Source: Bacillota bacterium (GTDB lineage Bacteria; Bacillota; Sulfobacillia; Sulfobacillales; Sulfobacillaceae). Taken from it: a DNA stretch of 57,699 bases. The notes under the pieces were generated by a model that saw nothing but the letters and a program-made list of their open reading frames with translations, was not told where the DNA came from and did not search any database. Both the position numbers and the translations under genes were made by a program. Position 1 is the stretch's first letter. Each line of letters opens with the position of its first letter. Shown here one piece after another: positions 40,722-49,498 of this stretch. The stretch lies in assembly GCA_021797635.1 (NCBI GenBank), contig JAJZZI010000126.1, forward strand, positions 1 through 57,699, given 5' to 3'.

Positions 40722-40961
40722 ATGAATAACTACGACGGGATAATGGTCGCGTTGACATTGCTGTGGGTTCTTGGACTACGTTCGATGTGGCGGAGGACTG
40801 GATGGCTCCCCAGAACGCTCTATGTGGCAGGGGGGATGACCATAGGCGTCTCACTCCTCTGGATTCGGCTTCAGCCTCTTTGGGTTGCTGGACTAATGGT
40901 TGTGCTGCTTTCGCGTATGCTGCCTGCCCATGGATGGCATAGACAACCCGGTGAAGGATGA
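40722..40961 (+). CDS. Small membrane protein of unknown function
   Basis: A 79-residue protein with two hydrophobic segments, IMVALTLLWVLGLRSMW (residues about 7-23) and TLYVAGGMTIGVSLLWI followed by PLWVAGLMVVLLSRML (about 32-66), joined by short basic loops. This suggests two or three membrane helices with a charged C-terminal tail. ATG 40722 follows GGAAGGGATGATGG. The good ribosome site, upstream promoter and downstream hairpin support a real gene even though I recognise no family. Confidence 0.6.
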   Translation: MNNYDGIMVALTLLWVLGLRSMWRRTGWLPRTLYVAGGMTIGVSLLWIRLQPLWVAGLMVVLLSRMLPAHGWHRQPGEG

Positions 40962-40973
40962 GGTTTGGATTAG

Positions 40974-40990
40974 GACGTCCGGTGGACGTC
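40974..40990 (+). terminator. Hairpin after the small membrane-protein gene
   Basis: GACGTCC (40974-40980) pairs with GGACGTC (40984-40990) across a GGT loop. It lacks a U-tract, so it is only terminator-like. The 350 bases from here to murE hold no supported gene. Confidence 0.4.
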
Positions 40991-41343
40991 TTCGAGAATT
41001 GGTGATCGGAGGTGGGCCTTGATTCCCCAAAATGAAGCCGTGCGCGAGCGTGTCAAACGGTGATCGTCCACCTGGAAACCCGTATGGGATATACGGAAAG
41101 AATGCGAATTGTCGGGCGTGCTAAGAGAGGCGCAAGGTGAGGGGGACGCCGTTAACCACGGACAAAGTCGCCGATCCCCCGAAGCGCAGGAGGCTCTCAA
41201 GGGCGCGAGGACTTGGCCTTGCCAAATCGCCTAGAGGGCTTAAGAGCGTGCCGTCTTCTTGGGTGCGTTGGCCCTAAAGCCAGCCTCACGAATCGCAGGA
41301 AATCTTGTGGCGGCCTCGCGGATGATTTTGGCTTCGTCACGCA

Positions 41344-42813
41344 TCATTCGCGGAGAACTTGGCGGGCAACCTCTCGATCATCGAAATCAAGCGAGGTATC
41401 ATTATAGATTTGATATGTTTCATGTCCCTTGCCCACGATCATGACCACGTCCCCTGAACGAGCCCGGAGTATCGCCGTGCGGATAGCGTCTTCGCGATCG
41501 AGTTGGACTGTCCAGTGCCCGTTGACTGCCCGCACGCCCTGTTCAATCTGGCTGACGATAAACGCGGGATCCTCGGATCGGGGATTGTCGGTAGTAAGGA
41601 CGACCCAATCGGCATGCCGACCCGCTATTTGTCCCATCATGGCCCGCTTATCGTGATCGCGATCGCCCCCGCAACCAAACACCACAAATACTCGACCTTG
41701 AGTGAATTCCCTGGCGGTTTTCAGAACGTTTTCGAGACCGGCCGGGGTGTGCGCATAGTCCACGATTACCGTGAAGGGCTGGCCCAGGTCAATGCGCTCG
41801 AAGCGGCCGGGCACACCTGGTGATCGGCACAGCGCGGCGGCCATGACTTGAACATCAATGTCCATTAAGTAGCCTACGGTGATAGCAGCCAAGGCATTTA
41901 AGACGTTGAATTGCCCGGCCATGGGCAAGCGCACCCGTTGTTTGCAGCCATTAGCCAGTACGACCGTGAATTCGCTGCCGCTACACGAAATTTTCACCTG
42001 TTCGCCCCGGATGTCAGCGTCAGAGGAAAGCCCGTAGGTGAGCACCGGAACGGAGGATTCTTGAGCAAATCGTTGACCATAGGGGTCGTCACCATTGACG
42101 ACGGCCGCTTTGGGCCCCTTGTTCTGCTCTTGCGTTAGGGAGCGAAACAATTGCGCTTTGGCTTGATAATAGGCCTCGAAGTCCTTGTGAAAATCTAAAT
42201 GCTCCTGGCTGAGATTGGTAAATACGGCCACGTCATAGGCGACGCCGACCACCCGTTTAAGGGCCAACGCCTGAGACGATACTTCCATTACGGCGGCGTG
42301 CATGCCCCGGCCAATCATGTAACGCAACATTCTTTGTAAATCGGGCGCTTCCGGGGTCGTGCGAACTGAACTAAATGCTTCATGCCCAATTAAACTATGG
42401 ATGGTGCCCATTAACCCGCATGGCACCTCGGCCGCCTCCAAGATGGTGCGGGTCAGATGGGCCACCGTCGTTTTGCCATTCGTTCCCGTGATGCCAATCA
42501 TCCATAGCTGGTGAGAAGGCGAATCAAAAAGGATGTCGGAGGCGATGGCCATGGCGTGTCGCACGTCGTTGACGACGATGCCCGGGAGGCTAGGAGGAAT
42601 GGCATCCACCCTATTTACTAATACGGCCGACGCCCCCCGCGTCTGGGCTTCTTGGCAAAATCGGTGTCCATCCGTCCGCGCGCCAGGCGAAGCACAAAAG
42701 AGATCTCCCGGGGCTACACGGCGTGAGTCGTATTGAATTCCCAAAATTTCTCGATCAAGGTCACCGACAGAACCCTTCACGTCCAGGTTTCGGGCGAGAT
42801 CACGCAAACGCAT
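41344..42813 (-). CDS. murE: UDP-N-acetylmuramoyl-L-alanyl-D-glutamate--2,6-diaminopimelate ligase
   Basis: MurE adds the third residue to the peptidoglycan stem peptide with ATP. The 489-residue protein has the substrate-binding IQYDSRRVAPGDLFCA (about residues 27-42) and the P-loop GITGTNGKTTVAHL (about 106-119). TTPEAPDLQRML precedes the VMEVSSQALALKRV metal/ATP segment. VDYAHTPAGLENVL and the DNPRSEDP motif follow. DNPR in that position marks meso-diaminopimelate rather than lysine specificity, so the cell wall is mDAP-type. ATG 42813 has AAAGGAG 8 bases upstream. It is outside the usual dcw cluster in this window, transcribed alone. Confidence 0.96.
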   Translation of the reverse strand: MRLRDLARNLDVKGSVGDLDREILGIQYDSRRVAPGDLFCASPGARTDGHRFCQEAQTRGASAVLVNRVDAIPPSLPGIVVNDVRHAMAIASDILFDSPSHQLWMIGITGTNGKTTVAHLTRTILEAAEVPCGLMGTIHSLIGHEAFSSVRTTPEAPDLQRMLRYMIGRGMHAAVMEVSSQALALKRVVGVAYDVAVFTNLSQEHLDFHKDFEAYYQAKAQLFRSLTQEQNKGPKAAVVNGDDPYGQRFAQESSVPVLTYGLSSDADIRGEQVKISCSGSEFTVVLANGCKQRVRLPMAGQFNVLNALAAITVGYLMDIDVQVMAAALCRSPGVPGRFERIDLGQPFTVIVDYAHTPAGLENVLKTAREFTQGRVFVVFGCGGDRDHDKRAMMGQIAGRHADWVVLTTDNPRSEDPAFIVSQIEQGVRAVNGHWTVQLDREDAIRTAILRARSGDVVMIVGKGHETYQIYNDTSLDFDDREVARQVLRE

Positions 42814-43203
42814 GGGGGATTCTCCTTTCGCTCAAGCCCTCGATCTACCAAGTGTCGGCGTTCGTCGTGTTCCGGCCGACACCAGTTGGCCTGCCATTCG
42901 ACATCATTTTATACTAAGCGTCTGACTTCGTTCCGCGGTGCTATAGAATTCGCACTGTGGTCAACGGCTGACAAACGAAAGGGCGCGGTTTATCAGGGAG
43001 GACGCCAAGCAGGTGGCCTTAAGACAAGCATCGTCATCGCCTCGGAGGTGGGTTGACCAAGGGATACTGGCCGCAATGTGGTAGGCTGAACGCGACGGCA
43101 GTGGTTCGGTCGTCGGCTTCGGTCTGGGTAAAAGCCGCCGTTTTTCTCCACGGCAGGGGTGGTGGGACGTCGGCAAGATCTTGTTTGGGAGAGGATGACG
43201 CAT
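42814..43203 (+). other. Intergenic region between murE and gadB
   Basis: No supported gene. GGGAGAGG near 43187-43194 serves gadB. A minus-strand TATAAA-like box near 42910 may belong to a murE promoter but its -35 is unclear. Confidence 0.35.
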
Positions 43204-44607
43204 ATGTCCAAATGGCGAAACCATCCGCAGCGTCGGATTATGCACCATGAAATCGCGATTAATCCGCTCTTTTCGCGCGACGGAGAGGTATCGGTACCCC
43301 GGTATCGGTTGGCCGATCAAGGCCTCTTGCCGGAAACGGCTTATCAAGTGATCCACGACGAGTTGGCCTTGGATGGAAATGCCCGGCTTAACTTGGCTAC
43401 GTTTGTCGGCACGTGGATGGAACCGCAAGCGCGAGTACTATACGCAGAGGCTGCCGACAAGAATATGATCGACAAAGACGAGTATCCGCAGACGGCCGCG
43501 ATCGAAGATCGCTGCATCCACATCATGGCCGATTTGTGGAACTCGCCGAGCTCCAAGGACACCATTGGCGTTTCCACCACCGGTTCTTCAGAAGCTTGTA
43601 TGCTCGGGGGGCTGGTGCTCAAGCGTCGCTGGCAGGCCAGGCGAAAGGCACAAGGATTGACCGTGGATCGTCCTAATATCGTCTTTAGTTCGGCCGTTCA
43701 GGTGGTCTGGGAGAAGTTTGCCAATTACTTTGAGGTTGAGCCTCGCTATGTCGACGTGACTCCCGAGAGGCCTTGCCTCACCCCCGAAGGCGTGCTAGAA
43801 GCGGTTGATGAAAACACAATTGGTGTAGTTCCCGTGCTCGGTGTCACGTACACTGGAGTTTACGAACCGGTAGAGGCCATCGCAAGCGCCCTAGATCGGC
43901 TTCAACAGGATAAAGGGCTTGATATTCCCATTCATGTTGATGCAGCTTCTGGGGGATTTGTGGCACCATTCTTGCAACCGGAGTTGCGCTGGGACTTTCG
44001 CTTGCCTAGAGTGCATTCGATAAATGCCTCAGGGCATAAGTACGGTTTGGTTTATCCTGGCATCGGTTGGGCCCTTTGGAGGGAAAAGACGCTTGTTCCC
44101 GAAGATTTAGTGTTTGAGGTGTCCTACTTAGGGGGCAACATGCCAACGTTTGGCTTGAATTTCTCTCGGCCCGGGGCTCAGGTGCTTTTGCAATATTACA
44201 ACTTCCTGCGCTTAGGACGGCAGGGGTACTATCAGGTGCAAAAGACGTGTCAGGAGGTGGCTCATTTTCTAGCCCATCAGATTGGAGCTATGAAAATGTT
44301 TGACCTCTTGACCGATGGCTCAGACATCCCCGTGTTTGCGTGGAAACTGAGTGAGGAAGCGAGAGACTACTGGGACCTCCATGACCTTTCCCATATTTTG
44401 CACGAACGGGGATGGCAGGTTCCAGCCTATCCCTTGCCCTCCGGGATGCAAGATACGACCATTATGCGAGTGGTGGTCAGAAACAGCTTTTCCATGGATT
44501 TGGCCCGGGCTTTCCTCGATGATTTGACTCGTGCGGTTGAGCGCCTGGAGAAACTAAAATCGCCATTTCCATCCGGCTTGCGCTCCAACAAACCGTTTCA
44601 TCATTAA
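43204..44607 (+). CDS. gadB: Glutamate decarboxylase
   Basis: A 467-residue PLP enzyme that converts glutamate to GABA while consuming a proton, a cytoplasmic acid-resistance reaction. GADs of E. coli type are about 466 residues, the same as here. SRYRLAD-like VPRYRLADQGLLPETAYQ near the N-terminus, GVSTTGSSEACMLGGLV (PLP phosphate), VPVLGVTYTGVYEPV, and IHVDAASGGFVAPF are all family motifs. The Schiff-base lysine lies in INASGHKYGLVYPGIGW (about residue 276). ATG 43204 is preferred because GGGAGAGG is 9 bases upstream; upstream ATGs lack spacing. No antiporter gadC is adjacent. A strong hairpin follows. The gene fits an acidophile. Confidence 0.95.
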   Translation: MSKWRNHPQRRIMHHEIAINPLFSRDGEVSVPRYRLADQGLLPETAYQVIHDELALDGNARLNLATFVGTWMEPQARVLYAEAADKNMIDKDEYPQTAAIEDRCIHIMADLWNSPSSKDTIGVSTTGSSEACMLGGLVLKRRWQARRKAQGLTVDRPNIVFSSAVQVVWEKFANYFEVEPRYVDVTPERPCLTPEGVLEAVDENTIGVVPVLGVTYTGVYEPVEAIASALDRLQQDKGLDIPIHVDAASGGFVAPFLQPELRWDFRLPRVHSINASGHKYGLVYPGIGWALWREKTLVPEDLVFEVSYLGGNMPTFGLNFSRPGAQVLLQYYNFLRLGRQGYYQVQKTCQEVAHFLAHQIGAMKMFDLLTDGSDIPVFAWKLSEEARDYWDLHDLSHILHERGWQVPAYPLPSGMQDTTIMRVVVRNSFSMDLARAFLDDLTRAVERLEKLKSPFPSGLRSNKPFHH

Positions 44608-44637
44608 GCACGAGAATCATTAGAGACAACCCATGCT

Positions 44638-44674
44638 GGCAGCGAAAGACCCCGAGCTGGGGTCTTTCGCTGCC
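44638..44674. terminator. 16-bp perfect hairpin after gadB
   Basis: GGCAGCGAAAGACCCC (44638-44653) pairs perfectly with GGGGTCTTTCGCTGCC (44659-44674) around a 5-base loop. It has no U-tract but the very stable stem 30 bases after the gadB stop is likely a terminator. Confidence 0.65.
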
Positions 44675-44799
44675 ATACCCCGGCTTTCACCAGGCGGAGA
44701 CGCGCGCATTGGGAAGGGCCTGTTATATAATAACGGAGACCTTCACCTAGGCACCTAGGAATATGGGTCCCGATTGTGCGAAGGGCAGGAATTCGCTAT

Positions 44800-45234
44800 A
44801 TGGAACGATTCAAGTTGATTAGCTCGGTCCACCTGTTTCTCATTTCAGACCGCAGATTGCTTCTCTTGCGACGGTGCAACACGGGCTACGAGGACGGAAG
44901 CTATAGTGTCCCGGCCGGTCATATCGAACAAGGCGAGCCCGTCACGGCGGCTGCATTGCGAGAGGTAAGAGAGGAGTGCGGGATCGATATTGCCGGAGAA
45001 GACTTGCAGGTTGTCGGGGTCATGCATCGCCGGTCTGATCAAGAGCGGATCGACTTTTTTCTAGCGGCAACTCAATGGAAGGGCGAAATATCCAACTGTG
45101 AGCCCGACAAGTGTGACGACTTGCGGTGGTGGCCCATCGACCGTTTTCCGCAAAACATCATCCCATATGTTAAATTTGCCTGGGAGAATTATCGCCGAGG
45201 CCTGTGGTTTTCCGAGTTTGGTTGGCCCTCTTAA
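44800..45234 (+). CDS. Nudix hydrolase
   Basis: A 144-residue pyrophosphohydrolase. The Nudix box G-x5-E-x7-REVxEE-x-G is clear as GHIEQGEPVTAAALREVREECGI (described as GHIEQGE then REVREECGI, about residues 38-60). The catalytic glutamates of the REVREEC segment are intact. It begins ERFKLISSVHLFLIS, a typical Nudix strand for cleaning oxidised or non-canonical nucleotides. ATG 44800 is chosen since GAAGGGCAGG lies 10 bases upstream and the frame from 44776 starts inside that ribosome site. Substrate cannot be predicted. It precedes the site-2 protease gene by 136 bases. Confidence 0.9.
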   Translation: MERFKLISSVHLFLISDRRLLLLRRCNTGYEDGSYSVPAGHIEQGEPVTAAALREVREECGIDIAGEDLQVVGVMHRRSDQERIDFFLAATQWKGEISNCEPDKCDDLRWWPIDRFPQNIIPYVKFAWENYRRGLWFSEFGWPS

Positions 45235-45370
45235 CGGCATGCAAGGCGGGTCGGCCTTCATGGGGGAGCACCCTGGCTGATGGAGCTAACGTGGTACGAG
45301 ATGAGATACCTCGCTTGGGAGAGGCGACCCTTGTTCTTCGCCGACCCGGGCAGGAAAGGTGGCGTTCGCA

Positions 45371-46387
45371 ATGCCGGTATGGCCAGATGAAGCCTGGCGG
45401 CCTCTGTCGTCCATTGACCCACACTGGCGCTGGTTGACGCGCCACGTGCCGATCGCAGGGACGTTGCCCGGTACCTGGGAGATTCGCGGTCAACTGGCCG
45501 AATCGGAACATCTCTTTGGATCGTTGTCTGATGAGGACGCTGTGCGCATTGAGCATATCTTGGGCAACAAAGACCCCAAAGATGCCCATCCTGTGGTGCT
45601 TCATCTTGGCGGGGCGGAAATACGATATCTGCCTCCTGCGGTTACAAGCCCTACGGGGCGATTTAATTTGCGCCGCATTTGGACGGTGATCATCGGACTT
45701 CTAGTCAAGTTCAAGCTGGTGTTGGTTTTTGGCTCAGTCGTTCTGAGTTTGTTTGTCTATGGGTTCGCGTTAGGCTGGGCCTATGCCGTCGGCTTAGTCG
45801 TCATCATTGGCATCCATGAGTCAGGTCATGTTGTGGCTAATCGCATCAAAGGCATTCCGGCCAGTTTACCCATCTTCATTCCCTTCTTAGGGGCTTTCAT
45901 CGGGTTGAAGAAATCCCCGAAAAACGCCGCGGATGAGGCGTTCATTGGGGTTATGGGCCCTCTTTTCGGATTAGCCGCTACGCTCGTGGCACTCGGTCTA
46001 GGCCTAGGCACCCATCGTCCCATCTTTTTTGCGGTGGCCGAGATGGGGTTTTTGCTGCATGTCTTTAATTTAATGCCCGTTTTACCTTTAGATGGCGGGC
46101 GCACGGTGGGCTTTTGGCGTTGGAAGGCCTGGATTCCCGGGATGGCAGGCGTGTTGGTGGTGCTCTTTTATAACCCCATTTATAACCAATTCCGCTTCGA
46201 TCCGTTGACGCTGTTCATTGTTTTACTCATTGTTATATCGATGGTGCGTGAGCCTAAACAGCATGGCCCCGACTATTCCCTCATCGCGTCCCGGTGGCAG
46301 TGGACTTATACGGCCATCTGGGGCTTTGCTTTGCTGGTTAGCATTTTGGGGTACTGGGGTGTAGGCCACTTTCATCCGTTTGTGTGA
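45371..46387 (+). CDS. Site-2 protease family zinc metalloprotease (M50)
   Basis: A 338-residue membrane protease. The N-terminal 110 residues are soluble. Then come helices with KFKLVLVFGSVVLSLFVYG and VVIIGIHESGHVVANRI, where HESGH (about residues 148-152) is the zinc-binding HExxH. The second zinc/catalytic motif, NLMPVLPLDGGRTVG (about 239-253), supplies the aspartate. Four to six helices follow, ending AIWGFALLVSILGYWGVGHF. Such enzymes cleave membrane-embedded proteins, for example anti-sigma factors. ATG 45371 is chosen over GTG 45359, which directly abuts AGGAAAGG. No sigma factor is adjacent, so the target is unknown. Confidence 0.9.
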   Translation: MPVWPDEAWRPLSSIDPHWRWLTRHVPIAGTLPGTWEIRGQLAESEHLFGSLSDEDAVRIEHILGNKDPKDAHPVVLHLGGAEIRYLPPAVTSPTGRFNLRRIWTVIIGLLVKFKLVLVFGSVVLSLFVYGFALGWAYAVGLVVIIGIHESGHVVANRIKGIPASLPIFIPFLGAFIGLKKSPKNAADEAFIGVMGPLFGLAATLVALGLGLGTHRPIFFAVAEMGFLLHVFNLMPVLPLDGGRTVGFWRWKAWIPGMAGVLVVLFYNPIYNQFRFDPLTLFIVLLIVISMVREPKQHGPDYSLIASRWQWTYTAIWGFALLVSILGYWGVGHFHPFV

Positions 46388-46496
46388 GGCCGGGCGAACG
46401 CCAGAGATCTTCCTACACGTTCCCTTCTCAAGTGCAGGGTTTAGCGCCGCCTGATGCGAGAGGACTGCCTCGGTCATTCGCACGCCGCTATGACGT

Positions 46497-46943
46497 CTAG
46501 CCATGGCCTGTGCTGCCAAACCCGCCGCTTCTCCGTCCTTGAACCTGATCTTCGTCCACCAGCCCGTAATGGACGAAGATGGCTTGCGCAATGCGCTGAC
46601 CAAAAGCAATTTCGGCGGGTTTAGAGGACAGATTCATGAGCGGCACCATGATATGACCCTCGTTATGAGGGTTATCCACATAGTCGGCATCGATCACGCC
46701 CACTTGGTTGGCGAGCACCAACTGATGCTTGACGGCTAAAGAACTTCGAATAATTAGCAAAAGGACATCGGTAGCGTTCATGTAGACTTTAAGGCCGGTT
46801 GGCACCAGGACAGACTGCCCAGGAGAAACGGTGAGGTTCTCGGCTGAGGCTAAATCATATCCTGCAGATTGTTCGGTCGTGCGGACCGGCAGCGACAAAC
46901 CTTCGTGGTGATCGTAACGGCTTATCCAGGCAAACTTTCTCAA
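46497..46943 (-). CDS. dut: dUTP pyrophosphatase
   Basis: Dut hydrolyses dUTP to dUMP, preventing uracil incorporation into DNA. All five trimeric dUTPase motifs are present in 148 residues: motif 1 AGYDLASA (about residue 28), motif 2 RSSLAVKH (about 67), motif 3 QVGVIDADYVDN (about 80-91), motif 4 FGQRIAQAIF (about 113-122) and motif 5 GRRSGGFGSTG (about 136-146). TTG 46943 has GGAGGTG upstream at 5 bases. It is encoded alone, convergent with the protease gene. Confidence 0.95.
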   Translation of the reverse strand: MRKFAWISRYDHHEGLSLPVRTTEQSAGYDLASAENLTVSPGQSVLVPTGLKVYMNATDVLLLIIRSSLAVKHQLVLANQVGVIDADYVDNPHNEGHIMVPLMNLSSKPAEIAFGQRIAQAIFVHYGLVDEDQVQGRRSGGFGSTGHG

Positions 46944-47049
46944 AAAGACACCTCCGCGGATTGAAAGACGATATGTAACACCTTAATCGACCTTTGGTGC
47001 GCTTGTCGAGGCCAGATCTTGAGACAGAAAAATGAACGTAGAGTCCCTG

Positions 47050-47078
47050 TTGGCTTTTGTAGCGAAAGCGTGTATAAT
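47050..47078 (+). promoter_or_regulatory. Promoter of the leucine T-box operon
   Basis: TTGGCT (47050-47055) and a perfect TATAAT (47073-47078) are spaced 17 bases apart, giving a start near 47085. Confidence 0.78.
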
Positions 47079-47084
47079 GCTATG

Positions 47085-47416
47085 CATAACCCGCTCACAA
47101 AAAAAGTTCACTGAGTGGCACGAGATTTAGTTTGTGAAGCGAATATCTTTCTTCATAAAGTGATTGTTGGCAGTACCACGATGAAGGGGAACGGTCTGGC
47201 TAACGGGATAATAGCGATCCGGGAATAGGTGAAAGCCCGGTCCCAAGGTCCGCCCTGCTCGCCCTGGAGTGTGCTTCTTGAAAGGGCCTTAAGCCTTAGT
47301 AGACGAAGCCGGGTAATTCCGTTAGCAATTGACGAGATTCCGGAAACGGAAACAAGGGTGGTACCGCGCGAGAGCGCCCCTTGCTACTGACAAAACCAGT
47401 AGTAGAGGGGCATTTT
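47085..47416 (+). promoter_or_regulatory. T-box leader, inferred leucine specifier CUC
   Basis: The T-box AGGGTGGTACCGCG is at 47355-47368. Upstream, CCGGG-AATAGGTGAAA-GCCCGG (about 47218-47240) is the apical Stem I element with a GGTGAAA loop. It is followed by CTC-GCCC-TGGAG, giving a CUC (Leu) specifier at 47258-47260. The AGTAGACGAAGCCGG and CCGTTA elements typical of Stem III lie at about 47297-47325. The terminator stem GCCCCT (47376-47381) with AGGGGC (47406-47411) and inner CTACTG/CAGTAG is followed by ATTTT. Uncharged tRNA-Leu would allow read-through into ilvN-leuA-ilvB-ilvE-pheA. The T-box is certain; the specifier is inferred by eye. Confidence 0.92.
47376..47416 (+). terminator. 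Regulated terminator of the leucine T-box
   Basis: GCCCCT (47376-47381) pairs with AGGGGC (47406-47411) and CTACTG (47384-47389) with CAGTAG (47397-47402), followed by a short ATTTT tract. It is mutually exclusive with the antiterminator built from the T-box sequence. Confidence 0.8.
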
Positions 47417-47449
47417 GGACTTTGCGGACGATTGAAAGGAGGCCGGCAC

Positions 47450-47818
47450 ATGAGTTACATCATTGAAGTTTCCATGCAGGACCGCGAGGGGGCAGTCGCA
47501 CGCCTGATTATGCTATTTAGCCAGCGCCATCTGGATATCGTTCAATTTAGCGCGAAACGCAGTGGTGCCGGCATGATATCTGCCACCATCGAGGTGGAAG
47601 GGCCGCGCGAGCGGGCACCCTGGACGCTTCGCCAAGTTGCGCGCAATCACAACGTGGTCACCGCCTATATGCTTAATCCTGGGGAGCCGAAACGAGCTCG
47701 AGTGATCAAGAAGGATGCGGAGTCCATGCGACGTTATCCCGTACGAGGACGTTCCCTAAATGGGCAGCGAACTTTGATGGTGCGACGAGATTCGCGCTTG
47801 GCTGCCGCCAAGTCATAA
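47450..47818 (+). CDS. Short ACT-domain protein, likely acetolactate synthase regulatory subunit (IlvN/IlvM-like)
   Basis: A 122-residue protein whose first 80 residues form an ACT domain: SYIIEVSMQDREGAVARLIMLFSQRHLDIVQFSAKR in parts (EGAVARLIMLFSQR at about 12-25, then SAKRSGAGMISATIEVEG). The ACT loop, NxPGVL in IlvN/IlvH, is DREGAVAR here. The remaining 40 residues are very basic and lack the second IlvH domain, so it is IlvM-like in length. It would bind the acetolactate synthase catalytic subunit encoded two genes downstream and tune feedback by branched-chain amino acids; this is inferred from operon position. ATG 47450 follows AAAGGAGG by 8 bases. Confidence 0.85.
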   Translation: MSYIIEVSMQDREGAVARLIMLFSQRHLDIVQFSAKRSGAGMISATIEVEGPRERAPWTLRQVARNHNVVTAYMLNPGEPKRARVIKKDAESMRRYPVRGRSLNGQRTLMVRRDSRLAAAKS

Positions 47819-47848
47819 TCTCATCAATCCGAAAGGAGGGGGTTAGGG

Positions 47849-49402
47849 GTGTCTTCGGACCAGGTCTACATTTTTGACACGACCTTGCGCGATGGAGAAC
47901 AGTCGCCAGGAGTCGCTCTCAGCCCTTCGGCTAAGTTGGCTATCGCCGAACAACTGGCTAGGTTGGGCGTCGACATCATTGAGGCGGGCTTTCCGCAAGC
48001 CTCTGCCGGTGATCTTGACGCGGTTAGATTGATTGCCGATCAGGTACGAGAGCCCGTTATAGCCGCGCTGGCGAGATGCCATCCAAGTGACATTGAGGCG
48101 GCAGCCCGGGCCTTGGAATCTGCCGAACGCCCACGCATTCACGTGTTCATTGCGAGTTCGGCCGTGCACATGGAAGCCAAACTGAAGATGACGCCCGATC
48201 AGGTGCTCGACCGGGTGGGGGAGATGGTGGCTAAAGCGCGTAGCTACGTTGAGGACGTGGAATTTTCGGCTGAAGACGCTACCCGCTCCGAGCCAGGATT
48301 TTTGGTGGACTTAGCCAAACTGGCGGCATCCATGGGAGCGCGCACGATTAACTTGCCCGATACCGTTGGCTATACCACCCCGGAAGAGTACCGAACGTTG
48401 GTGACCTTGATTCGCGAGGCGTTGGACGACCCCAAAATCCGTCTTTCCGTGCACTGCCATGATGATTTGGGACTGGCTGTGGCCAATACGTTAGCGGGTA
48501 TTGAGGCGGGAGTGCGGCAGGTCGAAGTGGCGGTTAACGGCATTGGTGAGCGCGCGGGCAACGCTGCCTTAGAAGAAGTGGTCATGGCGATAACGGCGCG
48601 AAAAGATCAATTTCAGGTGCAACATCGGATTCAAACCCGAGAGCTCTTTCGGACTAGTCAACTGGTCAGTCGCTTGTGCGGCATGATGGTGCAACCTAAT
48701 AAGGCCATCGTAGGCCGCAACGCCTTTCGGCACGAGTCGGGGATCCATCAAGACGGGATGCTCAAGGATCGTCGCACGTATGAAATTTTAACTCCCGATG
48801 ACATCGGTGTGGAACAGACGCTATTAGTGCTGGGAAAGCATTCCGGACGCCATGCACTGCGCCAGCGTTTGTCCGAGCTCGGCCTTAGTGCCTCGAGCGA
48901 GGAACTTGTACGCATTCAAAATCGAATTAAAGGGCTGGCCGAAGTGAAGTCCGAGATTAATGATCAAGACCTGGTAGCGGTATGGCAAGATGAAGTGCAA
49001 GGAGTCAAAGTGGAGGATATCGACTTAGTCGCTTGGCAGGTAAGCACCGGAACGCATATGCGACCGACCGCACAAGTGGCCGTGCGCTTTCGCGGGAAAG
49101 TGCGCGAAGACTCGGCTATTGGGGACGGACCCGTCCATGCCCTGTTTCAGGCGCTTAGTCGAGCACTCGATTTGAATGGGTTGGAGCTGGCAAGCTATCG
49201 CTTAGTACCCGTCTCTCCGGGAGAAGAGGGGTTGGCCGCGGTTTCCGTGGAGGTCAGCGGATACGGGCATCGGGCGGCTGGATATGCATCGGACGTCGAC
49301 GTGCTCAAGGGCTCTGCCCTAGCTCTGACGGATGCGATGGGTAGCTTGGCGGGACGAGTGCTGCCAGAGGCGACCGGGGTGCTGGGAGCGATTGTCGAGT
49401 AG
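47849..49402 (+). CDS. leuA: 2-isopropylmalate synthase
   Basis: LeuA condenses acetyl-CoA with 2-oxoisovalerate, the first committed step to leucine. The 517-residue length is standard for LeuA type 1. The N-terminal [17 protein letters not shown] (about residues 5-21) holds the metal-binding and catalytic [22 protein letters not shown] and the [17 protein letters not shown] signature (about 202-218) carry zinc ligands, followed by [24 protein letters not shown] is the flexible subdomain. The C-terminal regulatory domain (about 390-517) binds leucine. GTG 47849 has AAAGGAGG about 10 bases upstream. leuBCD are not in this operon. Confidence 0.96.
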   Translation: MSSDQVYIFDTTLRDGEQSPGVALSPSAKLAIAEQLARLGVDIIEAGFPQASAGDLDAVRLIADQVREPVIAALARCHPSDIEAAARALESAERPRIHVFIASSAVHMEAKLKMTPDQVLDRVGEMVAKARSYVEDVEFSAEDATRSEPGFLVDLAKLAASMGARTINLPDTVGYTTPEEYRTLVTLIREALDDPKIRLSVHCHDDLGLAVANTLAGIEAGVRQVEVAVNGIGERAGNAALEEVVMAITARKDQFQVQHRIQTRELFRTSQLVSRLCGMMVQPNKAIVGRNAFRHESGIHQDGMLKDRRTYEILTPDDIGVEQTLLVLGKHSGRHALRQRLSELGLSASSEELVRIQNRIKGLAEVKSEINDQDLVAVWQDEVQGVKVEDIDLVAWQVSTGTHMRPTAQVAVRFRGKVREDSAIGDGPVHALFQALSRALDLNGLELASYRLVPVSPGEEGLAAVSVEVSGYGHRAAGYASDVDVLKGSALALTDAMGSLAGRVLPEATGVLGAIVE

Positions 49403-49498
49403 CAAAGTAGAAGAAGACCTTCATGGGGGAGGCCCCAGCCTGACCTATCGACGCTTTCGGGGATGAAACAGCACTTTTAAAGAAGAGGGAGTGACAAG

